In this document: one piece after another, positions 1-7,937 of the stretch
Position numbering within the stretch: the first letter of the stretch is position 1
Layout: each line of letters begins with the position of its first letter
The notes under the pieces: model-generated
Seen by the model: only the letters and a program-made list of their open reading frames with translations
Told to the model about the DNA's origin: nothing
Databases searched by the model: none
Assembly (NCBI RefSeq): GCF_018618415.1
Contig: NZ_JACSMA010000002.1
Coordinates: 124,001 to 188,000, forward strand
Direction of reading: 5' to 3'
Length of the DNA stretch: 64,000 nucleotides
Source of the DNA: Exiguobacterium sp. s146
Lineage (GTDB): Bacteria; Bacillota; Bacilli; Exiguobacteriales; Exiguobacteriaceae
Program-made: the position numbers and the translations under genes

Positions 1-155
1 CCGGCCGGGAACCGATAGTCCCCACGTTCAAATTTGCCGGCGCAACCGCCCCATTCTCGTGACGACTCGTATACGGTCACGTCATGGCCGATCCGGCTCG
101 CGAGCGCCCCCGTCGTCAATCCGGCAATTCCCCCACCGATAATCCCGATTCGCAT
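1..155 (-). CDS. FAD-dependent oxidoreductase, phytoene desaturase-like (5' part only)
   Basis: The first 51 residues run off the left edge of the window. The protein opens with MRIGIIGGGIAGL, a classic Rossmann GxGxxG dinucleotide-binding turn, and an acidic residue ends the second strand (VTVYES), as expected for FAD binding. The following GGCAGKFERGDYRF resembles the region after the Rossmann fold in CrtI/CrtN-type carotenoid desaturases and related amine oxidases. A GGAGGGG ribosome binding site lies just upstream of the ATG at 155. The family is clear, but the substrate cannot be called from this fragment. Confidence 0.75.
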   Translation of the reverse strand, partial: MRIGIIGGGIAGLTTGALASRIGHDVTVYESSREWGGCAGKFERGDYRFPA

Positions 156-296
156 CCTGATCCCCTCCTGCCTTCATCATACATGCCTTCCCGAAATTCG
201 AGACATTTCAATCTGTCGCATGAACATATTTCATCCGCCAGGCAGGGTTCTGCCGGAAGATGGCGAAAAAAATCGATAAAGGACAGGTGAAACCAT

Positions 297-797
297 ATGC
301 GAAGTCGGGTCATCATTTATCTGCTCATTCCCATCTTGATTTTTATCGGCATTTTGATCACACCCCCATCCGAAGAATCACAAAAAGTCGCCACCATGAC
401 GGCTGTCAACATTCAAGAGATGATTCCGTATGAACGAGAGTATACAGCCCAAAAAGTGTTACTCGAGGAAGTGAACGATGGCCGCGAGGCAATTATCGAG
501 GAGTGGCGGCTCGAACGTGGGGCGCGAACGACATATAGTTATATGCTCCGACTCCAAGGGTTCGAGACGGTGATTCAAGTCGATGCCGGGGCGGCTAACA
601 CACGCTCGGACGGCTATTATGCCATGCAGGCGCATAGCCCTGTCTTCGAAGCGGACGAGCCGTTATCGACCGGTTATCCAATCGTGCTGTTCGCCACCGA
701 GCAACGACTCGTCCTGAACCAGATGGAAGTACGCATCCTGTACGAAGAGGACGGTGTCATTGAGAAATGGCGAATCCTTGAATCTAAAGAGTCCTAA
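297..797 (+). CDS. Hypothetical protein with N-terminal membrane anchor
   Basis: This is a 166-residue protein I do not recognise. Residues 4-23 are strongly hydrophobic and preceded by two arginines, consistent with an uncleaved signal anchor that leaves the rest outside the membrane. The remainder is acidic, rich in Glu/Val/Tyr and looks like a beta-rich extracytoplasmic domain. AGGTG lies seven bases before the ATG. It is first in a plus-strand run of small genes and has a divergent promoter region shared with the desaturase-like gene. No cysteines or catalytic motifs stand out. Confidence 0.6.
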   Translation: MRSRVIIYLLIPILIFIGILITPPSEESQKVATMTAVNIQEMIPYEREYTAQKVLLEEVNDGREAIIEEWRLERGARTTYSYMLRLQGFETVIQVDAGAANTRSDGYYAMQAHSPVFEADEPLSTGYPIVLFATEQRLVLNQMEVRILYEEDGVIEKWRILESKES

Positions 798-813
798 CAA
801 AGGCGGAACTGAC

Positions 814-1260
814 ATGAATCTTACGTTTCAACGAGCAACCGAATCACAACAAGCCGAAATATATGCACTTGCGGGCGTCAATCGCGAAGAAGCGACCAAT
901 CACGTGTCGGCTGATAGCCGGGAAAAGATGATTGAGGCATATGAACACTCCGCGAAGTTTGGCGCTTATTTTCTCTGTCTGGTTGATGGCGAGACACTCA
1001 TCGGCTGGACGCAAATCGACAAAGCATTTGATTATTTGACAGGCGCAGAGGTCGGCTGGATCAACGACTTATATGTGAAACCGGCATATCGGGGCCGAGG
1101 TTATTCGAAACAGTTGATGCGAGAAGCGCTTGATACATTCAAACAAATGGGCCATACCGACGTGCGCTTGAACGTGTATGCACACAATCAGACTGCGATG
1201 CATCTATATGAACAACTTGGCTTCTCCGACGTCAGCAAGTTCATGAAAATCGACATATGA
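814..1260 (+). CDS. GNAT family N-acetyltransferase
   Basis: This 148-residue protein shows GNAT motif A near residues 85-103, with the acetyl-CoA pyrophosphate loop R93-G-R-G-Y-S. Motif B lies around residues 121-137 (N...A..LYEQLGF). The substrate is unknown; small GNATs of this layout acetylate amines, amino acids, antibiotics or protein N-termini. The frame is open from 754, but an AAGGCGG site places the start at ATG 814. That start lies 16 bases after the preceding stop, so the gene probably belongs to the same transcript. Confidence 0.82.
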   Translation: MNLTFQRATESQQAEIYALAGVNREEATNHVSADSREKMIEAYEHSAKFGAYFLCLVDGETLIGWTQIDKAFDYLTGAEVGWINDLYVKPAYRGRGYSKQLMREALDTFKQMGHTDVRLNVYAHNQTAMHLYEQLGFSDVSKFMKIDI

Positions 1261-1272
1261 GAGGCTAGCCTT

Positions 1273-1794
1273 ATGCAAAAAATACTATTAATCGGCTCAG
1301 GCGGTTCGGGCAAGTCGACGCTCGCACGTGAACTAGGAATGCGACTCGGCATCGACGTCTACCACTTGGATGCTCTCCTCTGGAAACCAAATTGGACACC
1401 CGCCACGCGACAAGAACAAATTTCTATTCAGTCCGAGTTGATGGAACGTGATTCGTGGATCATCGACGGGAATTATGGGGGGACGCTCGATTTGCGAGTC
1501 GATGCTGCCGACACGATTGTATTTCTCGACTTGCCGCGTACCGTCTGCACGTATCGTGTCTTGAAGCGTATGCTCAAGTACCGCGGCAAGACACGCCCTG
1601 ATATGGGTCCAGATTGTGAGGAACGGTTCGACCCGAAGTTCTTGAAGTGGGTGTGGGGGTATCCGAAGTCGCAGCGACCGGATGTACTCAATCGACTGCA
1701 ATCCGTTCCTGCCGAAAAACAAGTCATCATGTTGGATTCTCAGAAACAGGTCCGCGACTTCTTGACGCGCGTCGGTAAGGAGCGACGCTTATGA
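1273..1794 (+). CDS. P-loop NTPase of the FlaR/adenylate-kinase-like topology modulation family
   Basis: A 173-residue protein with Walker A GSGGSGKST at residues 8-16, followed by a region (YHLDALLWKPNW) typical of small P-loop proteins annotated as DNA topology modulation protein FlaR. The fold is that of small nucleotide kinases, and the true substrate of this family is not established. GAGAGG lies eight bases before the ATG. The gene ends in an ATGA overlap with the nucleotidyltransferase downstream, implying translational coupling and perhaps a linked activity. Confidence 0.72.
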   Translation: MQKILLIGSGGSGKSTLARELGMRLGIDVYHLDALLWKPNWTPATRQEQISIQSELMERDSWIIDGNYGGTLDLRVDAADTIVFLDLPRTVCTYRVLKRMLKYRGKTRPDMGPDCEERFDPKFLKWVWGYPKSQRPDVLNRLQSVPAEKQVIMLDSQKQVRDFLTRVGKERRL

Positions 1795-2513
1795 CTCCTA
1801 AACTTAACCCGCTCGAAGCGGCACAGCGTTTCATCTCCACACATTTCCCCCGCTGTCAGGCGGCGCTACTCGCCGGGAGTGTCGTCCGTGGGGAGGCGAC
1901 CGAGACGTCGGATTTAGACATCATTGTCTTCGACGACACGCTCGTCTCGTCTTATCGGGAATCGTTCATCGAGGACGGATGGCACATCGAGCTGTTCGCC
2001 CATAACTTGATGTCGTATCACGCGTTCTTCGAACAGGATTGCCGGCGGGCCATTCCATCGTTGCCAAGAATGGTCACCGAAGGCATCGTCTTGAAGGATA
2101 CGGAAATCGTCGAAGAGATTAAACAGGAAGCGCGCGCCTTGCTCGACAGCGGGCCGGAGCCGTGGTCAGACGAGACGATTGAGTTGAAACGATACTTTCT
2201 GACCGATGCACTCGAGGATTTGATCGGGTGCAACACTCGGGCTGAAGGGTTATTCATCGCGAGCACTCTCGCCACGTTAGTCTGCGAATTCATACTGCGT
2301 ACGAATCGTCAATGGACGGGATCCTCGAAATGGACTTACCGCGCTCTCGACCGCTACGATGCGCAAGCCGCCCGAGAACTCGTCACTGCCCTTGAGGCGT
2401 ATTATCAAACGAACGAACCCGACGCGCTCATCCGTTACGTCGATGAGACGCTCTTCCCGTTCGGCGGCCGGGTGTTCGCCGGATACAGCCGGGGGAAATC
2501 AAACGAAACGTGA
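1791..2513 (+). CDS. Nucleotidyltransferase-domain protein (aminoglycoside-NTase-like)
   Basis: This 240-residue protein carries the Pol-beta nucleotidyltransferase signature: G29-S-V-V-R-G followed by the metal-binding S40-D-L-D. A probable third carboxylate is E67 in WHIELF. The C-terminal half is helical, as in aminoglycoside adenylyltransferases and uncharacterised NTases. By analogy it would transfer NMP to a small molecule, but the acceptor is unknown. The start overlaps the previous stop by four bases and has a TAAGGAG site eight bases upstream. The gene sits between two kinase-like P-loop genes. Confidence 0.72.
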   Translation: MTPKLNPLEAAQRFISTHFPRCQAALLAGSVVRGEATETSDLDIIVFDDTLVSSYRESFIEDGWHIELFAHNLMSYHAFFEQDCRRAIPSLPRMVTEGIVLKDTEIVEEIKQEARALLDSGPEPWSDETIELKRYFLTDALEDLIGCNTRAEGLFIASTLATLVCEFILRTNRQWTGSSKWTYRALDRYDAQAARELVTALEAYYQTNEPDALIRYVDETLFPFGGRVFAGYSRGKSNET

Positions 2514-2522
2514 GGAGTCTCT

Positions 2523-3050
2523 ATGTTCTTTCTACAAATGTCCGGTTTCCCCGGATCAGGTAAGTCGACGCTGTCTCGGGAAATCGCCCGACGACTGGAT
2601 GCGGTTATCGTCGATCACGATGTCACGAAGACGGCACTGCTCGAATCAACCGCACAATATTCGCTCGACCCGGCACTGGCCGGAACAGTCGCCTATGATC
2701 TCGATTGGGCGCTCGTCGAGTTCCATCTGTCTTTAGGACGGAATGTTATTCTAGATAGCCCCTGTCTGTATGACGTAATGATTGACCGTGGCCTGGCGAT
2801 GACGGCAAATAGCGGGGCCACATATCGTTACGTCGAGTGCCTCGTCGATGATGTCGATGAAATCAATCGCCGGTTGCGTGAGCGCGACCGAAAGCTCAGT
2901 CAAATCGGAAGCGTGTCACCAGAAGATTTTTATCGGACCGTCGCAGCCAGTAAAAAACCGCCGAACATGCATACGCTTACAATCAATACGAATCGCCCGC
3001 TCGAGGCGTATTTCCCGGACGTTATCGCCTATCTCCAGGCGATGGATTGA
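2523..3050 (+). CDS. P-loop kinase-like ATPase (AAA_33/zeta-toxin-like small-molecule kinase)
   Basis: This 175-residue protein has Walker A GFPGSGKST at residues 8-16. A central aspartate after a hydrophobic strand (NVILDSPC) and a late RLRERD segment resemble a kinase lid. The pattern fits the broad family of small P-loop kinases, which includes antibiotic phosphotransferases, gluconate-type kinases and zeta-like proteins. The exact substrate is not recognisable. GAGGAG lies five bases before the ATG. It is the last gene of the 297-3050 run and is followed by a probable terminator. Confidence 0.68.
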   Translation: MFFLQMSGFPGSGKSTLSREIARRLDAVIVDHDVTKTALLESTAQYSLDPALAGTVAYDLDWALVEFHLSLGRNVILDSPCLYDVMIDRGLAMTANSGATYRYVECLVDDVDEINRRLRERDRKLSQIGSVSPEDFYRTVAASKKPPNMHTLTINTNRPLEAYFPDVIAYLQAMD

Positions 3051-3057
3051 CCACCTG

Positions 3058-3093
3058 ATGCATCATGCGACTTTTGACCGGATGCATTTTTTA
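3058..3093 (+). terminator. Probable intrinsic terminator after the kinase-like gene
   Basis: Arms ATGCATC (3058-3064) and GATGCAT (3081-3087) can pair across a 16-base loop and are followed directly by a T run. The stem is short and the loop large, so strength is uncertain. Confidence 0.45.
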
Positions 3094-3114
3094 ATCTTTT
3101 TTGTATTTTTATGC

Positions 3115-3143
3115 TTTACAATTAATAATCATACATATACACT
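3115..3143 (+). promoter_or_regulatory. Sigma-A promoter for the binding protein/hisC pair
   Basis: A TTTACA -35 (3115-3120), a 17-base spacer and a TACACT -10 (3138-3143) lie about 30 bases before the ATG at 3175. A GGAGG ribosome binding site follows. Confidence 0.6.
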
Positions 3144-3174
3144 TAGTCTCATATCTTGAAGGAGGAATTCATAC

Positions 3175-3933
3175 ATGAAAAAGTGGGTCATTACAGGGGG
3201 ATTAGTGGCAAGTGCATTATTGGCAGGATGTAGCCAAGAGACGACGGGCGAAGAGAAAAAGACACTCGTCATGGGGACAAGCGCCGATTACTTCCCGTAT
3301 GAGTTTGTCGATACGGCGAACGGAGACGAAATCGTCGGATTCGACATCGAAATCGCGGAGACGGTCACGGAACGCCTCGGCTACGAGCTCAAAATTGAAG
3401 ACATGGACTTCGGCAGCCTGCTCGGCGCATTGAACGCCGGACGTGTCGACTTCGTCATGGCCGGTATGACGCCGACGGAAGAGCGGAAAGAAAATGCCGC
3501 CTTCTCGGACATCTATTTGTCGGCGACGAACTTAGTCATGACGAAAGATGAGTCACTCGAGTCGATTGAAGCGCTCGCCGGCAAGAAAATCGGCGTCCAA
3601 ACGGCATCGATTCAAGAGAACATCGCCAAAGAGCAGGCTCCGGATGCAGAACTCGTCTCATTGAACAAGATTCCAGAGATCGTTCAAGAGTTGAACACGG
3701 GACGAATCGACGCGATGGTCATCGAGGACACGGTCGCCCAAAAATACTTGGACCAAGATGCCGGCCTGTACACGTTCGCCTTGAAAGAAGATGGCGAGAA
3801 AGGTTCGGCCGCCGCCTTTAAATTAGAGGACGACCTGCGTGATCAGTTCAACGAGGAGTTGAACAAGATGATCGACTCAGGAGAAATCGACGAACTCGCC
3901 AAGAAATGGTTCTCGATGGAGCCGACGGAATGA
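3175..3933 (+). CDS. Amino-acid ABC transporter substrate-binding lipoprotein
   Basis: This 252-residue protein has a lipoprotein signal with lipobox LLAGC (lipidated Cys19). A family-3 bacterial solute-binding domain follows: an early SADYFPYEF segment, a VGFDIEIAE motif near the ligand carboxylate site, and AGMTPTEERK before the hinge. Such proteins bind polar, basic or cystine-like amino acids outside the membrane and deliver them to a permease. No permease or ATPase gene is adjacent. Instead the stop codon overlaps the start of an aminotransferase gene (ATGA). The ligand is unknown; an aromatic or histidine-related amino acid is speculative. Confidence 0.85.
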   Translation: MKKWVITGGLVASALLAGCSQETTGEEKKTLVMGTSADYFPYEFVDTANGDEIVGFDIEIAETVTERLGYELKIEDMDFGSLLGALNAGRVDFVMAGMTPTEERKENAAFSDIYLSATNLVMTKDESLESIEALAGKKIGVQTASIQENIAKEQAPDAELVSLNKIPEIVQELNTGRIDAMVIEDTVAQKYLDQDAGLYTFALKEDGEKGSAAAFKLEDDLRDQFNEELNKMIDSGEIDELAKKWFSMEPTE

Positions 3934-4937
3934 GACAAGTCTCCTTACCGATTTACCCAGTCACCTATCCGGAAGGATACCGTTTGAATCAAAATGAGAG
4001 CCAGTTCCCGGTGCCGTCGCGGTTGTATGATCGACTCGCGACGATCTCGTTCCAAGACTTGCATGAGTATCCGGTCCAACCGATTGACGAGTTGTTCACA
4101 CGCTATGCGGCATACGCTGGGGTCGAATCGAATCAGTTGCTCGTCGGTTGCGGCAGTGACGAGATGATTCACGTCGTCACCCAGGCATTGCTCGCACCAG
4201 AAGACGTCGTCTTGTCACCGAGTCCGGACTTCGCGCTTTACCCGATTTTCACGACGATTGCCCATGGCCGGCACGTGCAAGCCGAAGACCTATCGTATGA
4301 CGCACTCATCCAGGCAATCGCGCAACACGCACCGAAGCTGTTGCTGTTGTCGAATCCGAACAACCCGACCGGCAAATTATGGAGCGTCGCCGAATTGGCC
4401 GAACTCGCAGGACTCGTCCCATACTTGATCGTCGACGAAGCGTATATCGACTTCACGCCGACGTCGAGCATGGTGCCCCACCTCGACTCATTCACGAATG
4501 TGATTGTGCTGCGGACGTTATCGAAGGCGTTTGGCCTGGCCAACGTCCGCCTCGGTTTCATGGTCACGACGCCCGTGCTCGCCGCTTATTTCCGTCAGTT
4601 CGTCCCGCCGTTCAACATTAGCGGGGTCAGCGCGAAAATCGCCAACATGTTCTTACAAGATGCGACTTATCTCGACGAGGCCATCGCTTGGCACGCCGAC
4701 ATGCGCGGACAGTGGAGCGATTTGTTCGCCACGATTGGCCACGTCCATCCCGCTGAGGCGAACTTCATTTATGTCACGCTCGAGGAACCGGAGGCCGTCT
4801 GGGCCCACCTCGCCGCGCATGGGGTTCACACGTCGAAACAACCGAACGGGATACGTATCACGCTCGGCAATGAACAAGCCCTCGCCTTGACCCGTGAGGC
4901 GCTCAGCGTTTACGCCACTCAAACGGTGAATGAATAA
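3930..4937 (+). CDS. HisC-type pyridoxal-phosphate aminotransferase (second copy)
   Basis: A 335-residue fold-type I aminotransferase of the histidinol-phosphate family. SNPNNPTG lies at 141-148, the VDEAYIDF segment carries the PLP-contacting Asp and Tyr, and the Schiff-base lysine is K199 in RTLSKAFGLANVRLGF. It is similar throughout to the hisC inside the histidine operon at 9779-10792. In Bacillus one HisC also serves tyrosine and phenylalanine synthesis, so this copy may be the aromatic transaminase; that is inference. The frame is open from 3906, but the ATGA overlap with the binding protein fixes the likely start at 3930. Confidence 0.82.
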   Translation: MRQVSLPIYPVTYPEGYRLNQNESQFPVPSRLYDRLATISFQDLHEYPVQPIDELFTRYAAYAGVESNQLLVGCGSDEMIHVVTQALLAPEDVVLSPSPDFALYPIFTTIAHGRHVQAEDLSYDALIQAIAQHAPKLLLLSNPNNPTGKLWSVAELAELAGLVPYLIVDEAYIDFTPTSSMVPHLDSFTNVIVLRTLSKAFGLANVRLGFMVTTPVLAAYFRQFVPPFNISGVSAKIANMFLQDATYLDEAIAWHADMRGQWSDLFATIGHVHPAEANFIYVTLEEPEAVWAHLAAHGVHTSKQPNGIRITLGNEQALALTREALSVYATQTVNE

Positions 4938-4942
4938 ATAAC

Positions 4943-4971
4943 GCTCCGACTAGGTCCAGTCGGAGCTTTTT
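4943..4971 (+). terminator. Intrinsic terminator after the second hisC
   Basis: Perfect arms GCTCCGACT (4943-4951) and AGTCGGAGC (4958-4966) are followed by TTTTT. It lies between convergent genes. Confidence 0.85.
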
Positions 4972-4972
4972 G

Positions 4973-5527
4973 TCATGGGATAAGTTTGATCACTTTGGCC
5001 GGATTGCCCCCGACGACAGTCCGTGCCGGCACATCTTTTGTCACGACGGCGCCTGAGGCGATGACCGCATCGTCCCCGACTGTCACCCCTGGGTTCAAGA
5101 TGGCCCCACCGCCAATCCAGACTCGATGCCCGACCGTGACCGGCTTCCCGTATTCAAGACCTGAGATTCGTTCGATTGGGTCGAGCGGATGCGTCGCCGT
5201 ATAGACGTGGACACCCGGACCGAGCATGCAATCGTCACCGAACGTGATTGGACAGATGTCGAGGAATACGCAGTCAAAGTTGGCGAAGAATCGTTCTCCG
5301 AGATGAATGTTATAGCCGTAGTCGCATTTGAACGTCGGTTCCAAATAGTAAGAGCCCCCGGTCGAGCCGAACAGCTCGGCTAGCACTCCTTTTCGGAGAT
5401 CGAGTTCATCAATGCCGGACCGATTGAACCGTTCCGTCAAACGCCTCGCTTGACGTCGGTCGGCGACGAGCTCGTCATCCCCGGCGATGTAAAGTTCGCC
5501 CCGAATCATCTTTTCTTTTTCTGTCAT
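4973..5527 (-). CDS. maa: Maltose/sugar O-acetyltransferase (hexapeptide repeat)
   Basis: This 184-residue protein has the N-terminal Mac domain ([14 protein letters not shown]) of maltose and galactoside acetyltransferases. A left-handed beta-helix of hexapeptide repeats follows, with the catalytic histidine probably in YTATHPLDP. The C-terminal [12 protein letters not shown] turn is standard. It would acetylate a sugar hydroxyl from acetyl-CoA in the cytoplasm as a trimer. An extended frame reaches 5575, but a GGGGGAG site sets the start at ATG 5527. It is monocistronic and divergent from the next gene. Confidence 0.85.
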   Translation of the reverse strand: MTEKEKMIRGELYIAGDDELVADRRQARRLTERFNRSGIDELDLRKGVLAELFGSTGGSYYLEPTFKCDYGYNIHLGERFFANFDCVFLDICPITFGDDCMLGPGVHVYTATHPLDPIERISGLEYGKPVTVGHRVWIGGGAILNPGVTVGDDAVIASGAVVTKDVPARTVVGGNPAKVIKLIP

Positions 5528-5617
5528 CTGCTTCTCCCCCTTTTCTTGTTTTAGTATAGAGGAATTTCTGACCAAACGGGGAATAGGAACATGACGAACT
5601 AGAGGAGGAATAGACAG

Positions 5618-6541
5618 ATGAAACGAATTCTTGATTGCAGAGCCAGTGATTTCTTGACGTTCAACCGCTCGGATTTGATCGGGTCGATTCGGAAGGCTGA
5701 GGGGCGTACCATCCTCGCCGAGGTGATCCCGACCGTGCAGCCGCTCTATCCAGAAGTGACGAACGCCGAACTCGCTCGGGCGTTCGGGGCCGATATGATC
5801 CTATTGAATATGCTCGACGTGTTCCATCCGTACATAAAAGGACTCGAAAGCCACGCCTTGTTCGGAAACGTACCGGGCGAGACGATGTCTGACAATCCGA
5901 TTATGGAATTGAAACGGCTCGTCGGTTTGCCGATTGGGGTCAACCTCGAACCGGTCGACTTCTCCGAGAAGTCAGAGGACATGTATGACGTGAAGCAAGG
6001 TCGACTGGCGACACGCGAGGCATTCGCGCGAGCATCCGAGCTCGGCATCGACTTCATCTGTTTGACTGGCAACCCGAACACCGGGGTGACGAACGAGGCA
6101 ATCGAGCAAGCCATCATCAACGCGCGCCAAGAATTCGCGGGCGTCATCATCGCCGGGAAGATGCATCAAGCCGGCGTCGGCCGGGTACTCGATCAAGAGG
6201 CGTATGTCCGCTTCGCTGAGGCTGGGGCCGACATCATCTTGATTCCAGCGCCCGGCACCGTTCCGGGCGTCCGCGAAGATGAGTTCTATGAAGTCACGCG
6301 CGAGATTCAGGCGTTGAACAAACTCGTCGTCGCCGCCATCGGCACGTCACAAGAAGGATCGGATGAGGCGACGATTCGCGACATCGCCTTATCCTCGAAG
6401 CGCGGCGGGACCGACCTGTTCCATATCGGCGACGCCGGCCTCTCTGGCATCGCCACACCGGAGAACATTCAGGCATTATCAATCGCCATCCGGGGACGGC
6501 GCCATACGTATATCCGCATGGCCGCGTCGGTCAACCGCTAA
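5618..6541 (+). CDS. Conserved TIM-barrel protein of unknown function
   Basis: This 307-residue protein has alternating strands and helices with glycine-rich phosphate-loop-like ends ([39 protein letters not shown]), which suggest a (beta/alpha)8 barrel. It resembles proteins annotated as haloacid-dehalogenase-like or PEP-phosphonomutase-like conserved proteins (DUF7916-type), but I cannot assign a reaction. AGAGGAGG stands ten bases before the ATG. It is a single gene, convergent with the histidine operon across a shared terminator. Confidence 0.6.
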   Translation: MKRILDCRASDFLTFNRSDLIGSIRKAEGRTILAEVIPTVQPLYPEVTNAELARAFGADMILLNMLDVFHPYIKGLESHALFGNVPGETMSDNPIMELKRLVGLPIGVNLEPVDFSEKSEDMYDVKQGRLATREAFARASELGIDFICLTGNPNTGVTNEAIEQAIINARQEFAGVIIAGKMHQAGVGRVLDQEAYVRFAEAGADIILIPAPGTVPGVREDEFYEVTREIQALNKLVVAAIGTSQEGSDEATIRDIALSSKRGGTDLFHIGDAGLSGIATPENIQALSIAIRGRRHTYIRMAASVNR

Positions 6542-6581
6542 TCAAAAGGAACGAAGCCAATTGCGGCTTCGTTCCTTTTGA
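6542..6581. terminator. Bidirectional terminator between TIM-barrel gene and hisE
   Basis: Two perfect 17-base arms (6542-6558 and 6565-6581) enclose AATTGC. T runs lie on both strands, so it serves both the plus-strand gene and the minus-strand his operon. Confidence 0.9.
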
Positions 6582-6583
6582 TG

Positions 6584-6892
6584 TTACCAGTCGGTGACGT
6601 CACGGCGTGGTTTCGCCGGGGTCGTCGTCCCATGCCGTTTGGCGAGGAGCGTCTCGACGTCTTGTAACGATACGCCTTTGGCGGCGAGCAAGACGAGCAA
6701 ATGATACAAGAGATCGGCCGACTCTTCGACCAAATCTTCATCGTTCAATGCCGCGATGACGACCTCGAACGACTCTTCCCCAAATTTTTTGGCAATCTTG
6801 TCGACACCTTGGTCGAATAGATAAGACGTATACGACCCTTCTTTCGGTGACGCCTGACGTTCTTGAATCAACTTCTCTAATTCGTGAATCAT
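6584..6892 (-). CDS. hisE: Phosphoribosyl-ATP pyrophosphatase
   Basis: This 102-residue HisE hydrolyses phosphoribosyl-ATP to phosphoribosyl-AMP, step 2 of histidine synthesis. The MazG-like helical core is visible: an EL..LI.ER start, KKFGEESFEVVIAA with its metal-binding glutamates, and ESADLLYHLLVLLA. In B. subtilis this activity is fused to HisI; here the two are separate genes with an ATGA overlap in different frames. It is the last gene of the operon, directly before the terminator. Confidence 0.92.
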   Translation of the reverse strand: MIHELEKLIQERQASPKEGSYTSYLFDQGVDKIAKKFGEESFEVVIAALNDEDLVEESADLLYHLLVLLAAKGVSLQDVETLLAKRHGTTTPAKPRRDVTDW

Positions 6893-7221
6893 CCTTCCAC
6901 CTCCGTGAAAAAGCAGCTTCGATTTCCGGTATGGCACGTCGGCCCGTTCGCATGGACACGGACCAAGAGCGCGTCTTGGTCACAATCGACGTGGATGCTT
7001 TCGAGATCGAGCGTATTTCCGCTCGACTCGCCTTTCATCCAGAGTCGCCTTTTCGAACGTGACCAGAACGTGACCGTATTCGTCTCGAGCGTCTTCTGAA
7101 TCGCCTCATCGTTCATGTAGCCTAACATGAGGACGGCGTCGTCCTCGGTCGACACGATGATGGCTGGAATCAATCCGTTTGCGTCGTAACGAACCGCATC
7201 GGCAAGTTGTGCTCGCTGCAT
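6889..7221 (-). CDS. hisI: Phosphoribosyl-AMP cyclohydrolase
   Basis: This 110-residue HisI opens the adenine ring of phosphoribosyl-AMP. The MLGYMN segment, the WSRSKRRLWMKGESSGN stretch and the metal-binding D-x-D/CHTGNRSCF cysteines are all present. The ATG at 7221 has a GAGGTG site eight bases upstream and lies 52 bases inside the end of hisF, an unusually long overlap. It ends in an ATGA overlap with hisE rather than being fused to it. Confidence 0.93.
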   Translation of the reverse strand: MQRAQLADAVRYDANGLIPAIIVSTEDDAVLMLGYMNDEAIQKTLETNTVTFWSRSKRRLWMKGESSGNTLDLESIHVDCDQDALLVRVHANGPTCHTGNRSCFFTEVEG

Positions 7222-7937
7222 ACGTGTTTCACCTCTTCCACTGTCGTTTTCCGGTCGTGCAAAATCGAGGCGAGTAGCGCCGCATCGACTTTCTCAAGCG
7301 CGTCCACGACATGATTCGCGTTCCCGGCACCACCTGAGGCGATAATCGGGATGTCGACGGCCTCGCGGAGCAGCTCGAGAATCGTTAAATCATACCCGTT
7401 CTGCTTCCCGTCCTGGTTCATCGACGTGACGAGTAGCTCGCCTGCTCCGAGCTCGGTCACTTGTTTTGCCCAGTCGACGGCCCGTAATTCGGTCCGATTC
7501 TTTCCACCATACGTGTAGACGATGTATTCCCCGTCCTCAAATTTGACGTCGATGGCGATGACGATGCATTGTGACCCGAATCGCTCGGCGGCCCGTTTAA
7601 TCAAATCAGGTGATTCGACGGCGAGCGTATTGAGCGACACTTTATCGGCTCCGGCTTTTAAAAGAGAAGAGATGTCTTCGAGCGACCGGATGCCGCCGCC
7701 GACCGTGAGCGGAATGAACACTTTGCGGGCGACGGCACTGACGACGTCGAGCATCGTCTGACGACGCTCCGTGCTCGCTGTAATATCGAGAAAGACGAGT
7801 TCATCGGCACCAGAGGCATCATAATATTTGGCAATCTCGACCGGATCGCCGATATCACGGAGTGCCACGAATTCAATTCCTTTGACGACACGGCCGTCTT
7901 TTACATCCAGACAAGGGATAATGCGACGTTTAAGCAT
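7170..7937 (-). CDS. hisF: Imidazole glycerol phosphate synthase, cyclase subunit
   Basis: This 255-residue (beta/alpha)8 barrel starts MLKRRIIPCLDVKDGRVVKG, with catalytic Asp11. The second catalytic Asp lies in the VIAIDVKF strand. It combines PRFAR with ammonia from HisH to form imidazole glycerol phosphate and AICAR. The start overlaps the end of hisA by eight bases, and the C-terminus overlaps the start of hisI by 52 bases. The length matches the family norm. Confidence 0.96.
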   Translation of the reverse strand: MLKRRIIPCLDVKDGRVVKGIEFVALRDIGDPVEIAKYYDASGADELVFLDITASTERRQTMLDVVSAVARKVFIPLTVGGGIRSLEDISSLLKAGADKVSLNTLAVESPDLIKRAAERFGSQCIVIAIDVKFEDGEYIVYTYGGKNRTELRAVDWAKQVTELGAGELLVTSMNQDGKQNGYDLTILELLREAVDIPIIASGGAGNANHVVDALEKVDAALLASILHDRKTTVEEVKHVCSEHNLPMRFVTTQTD

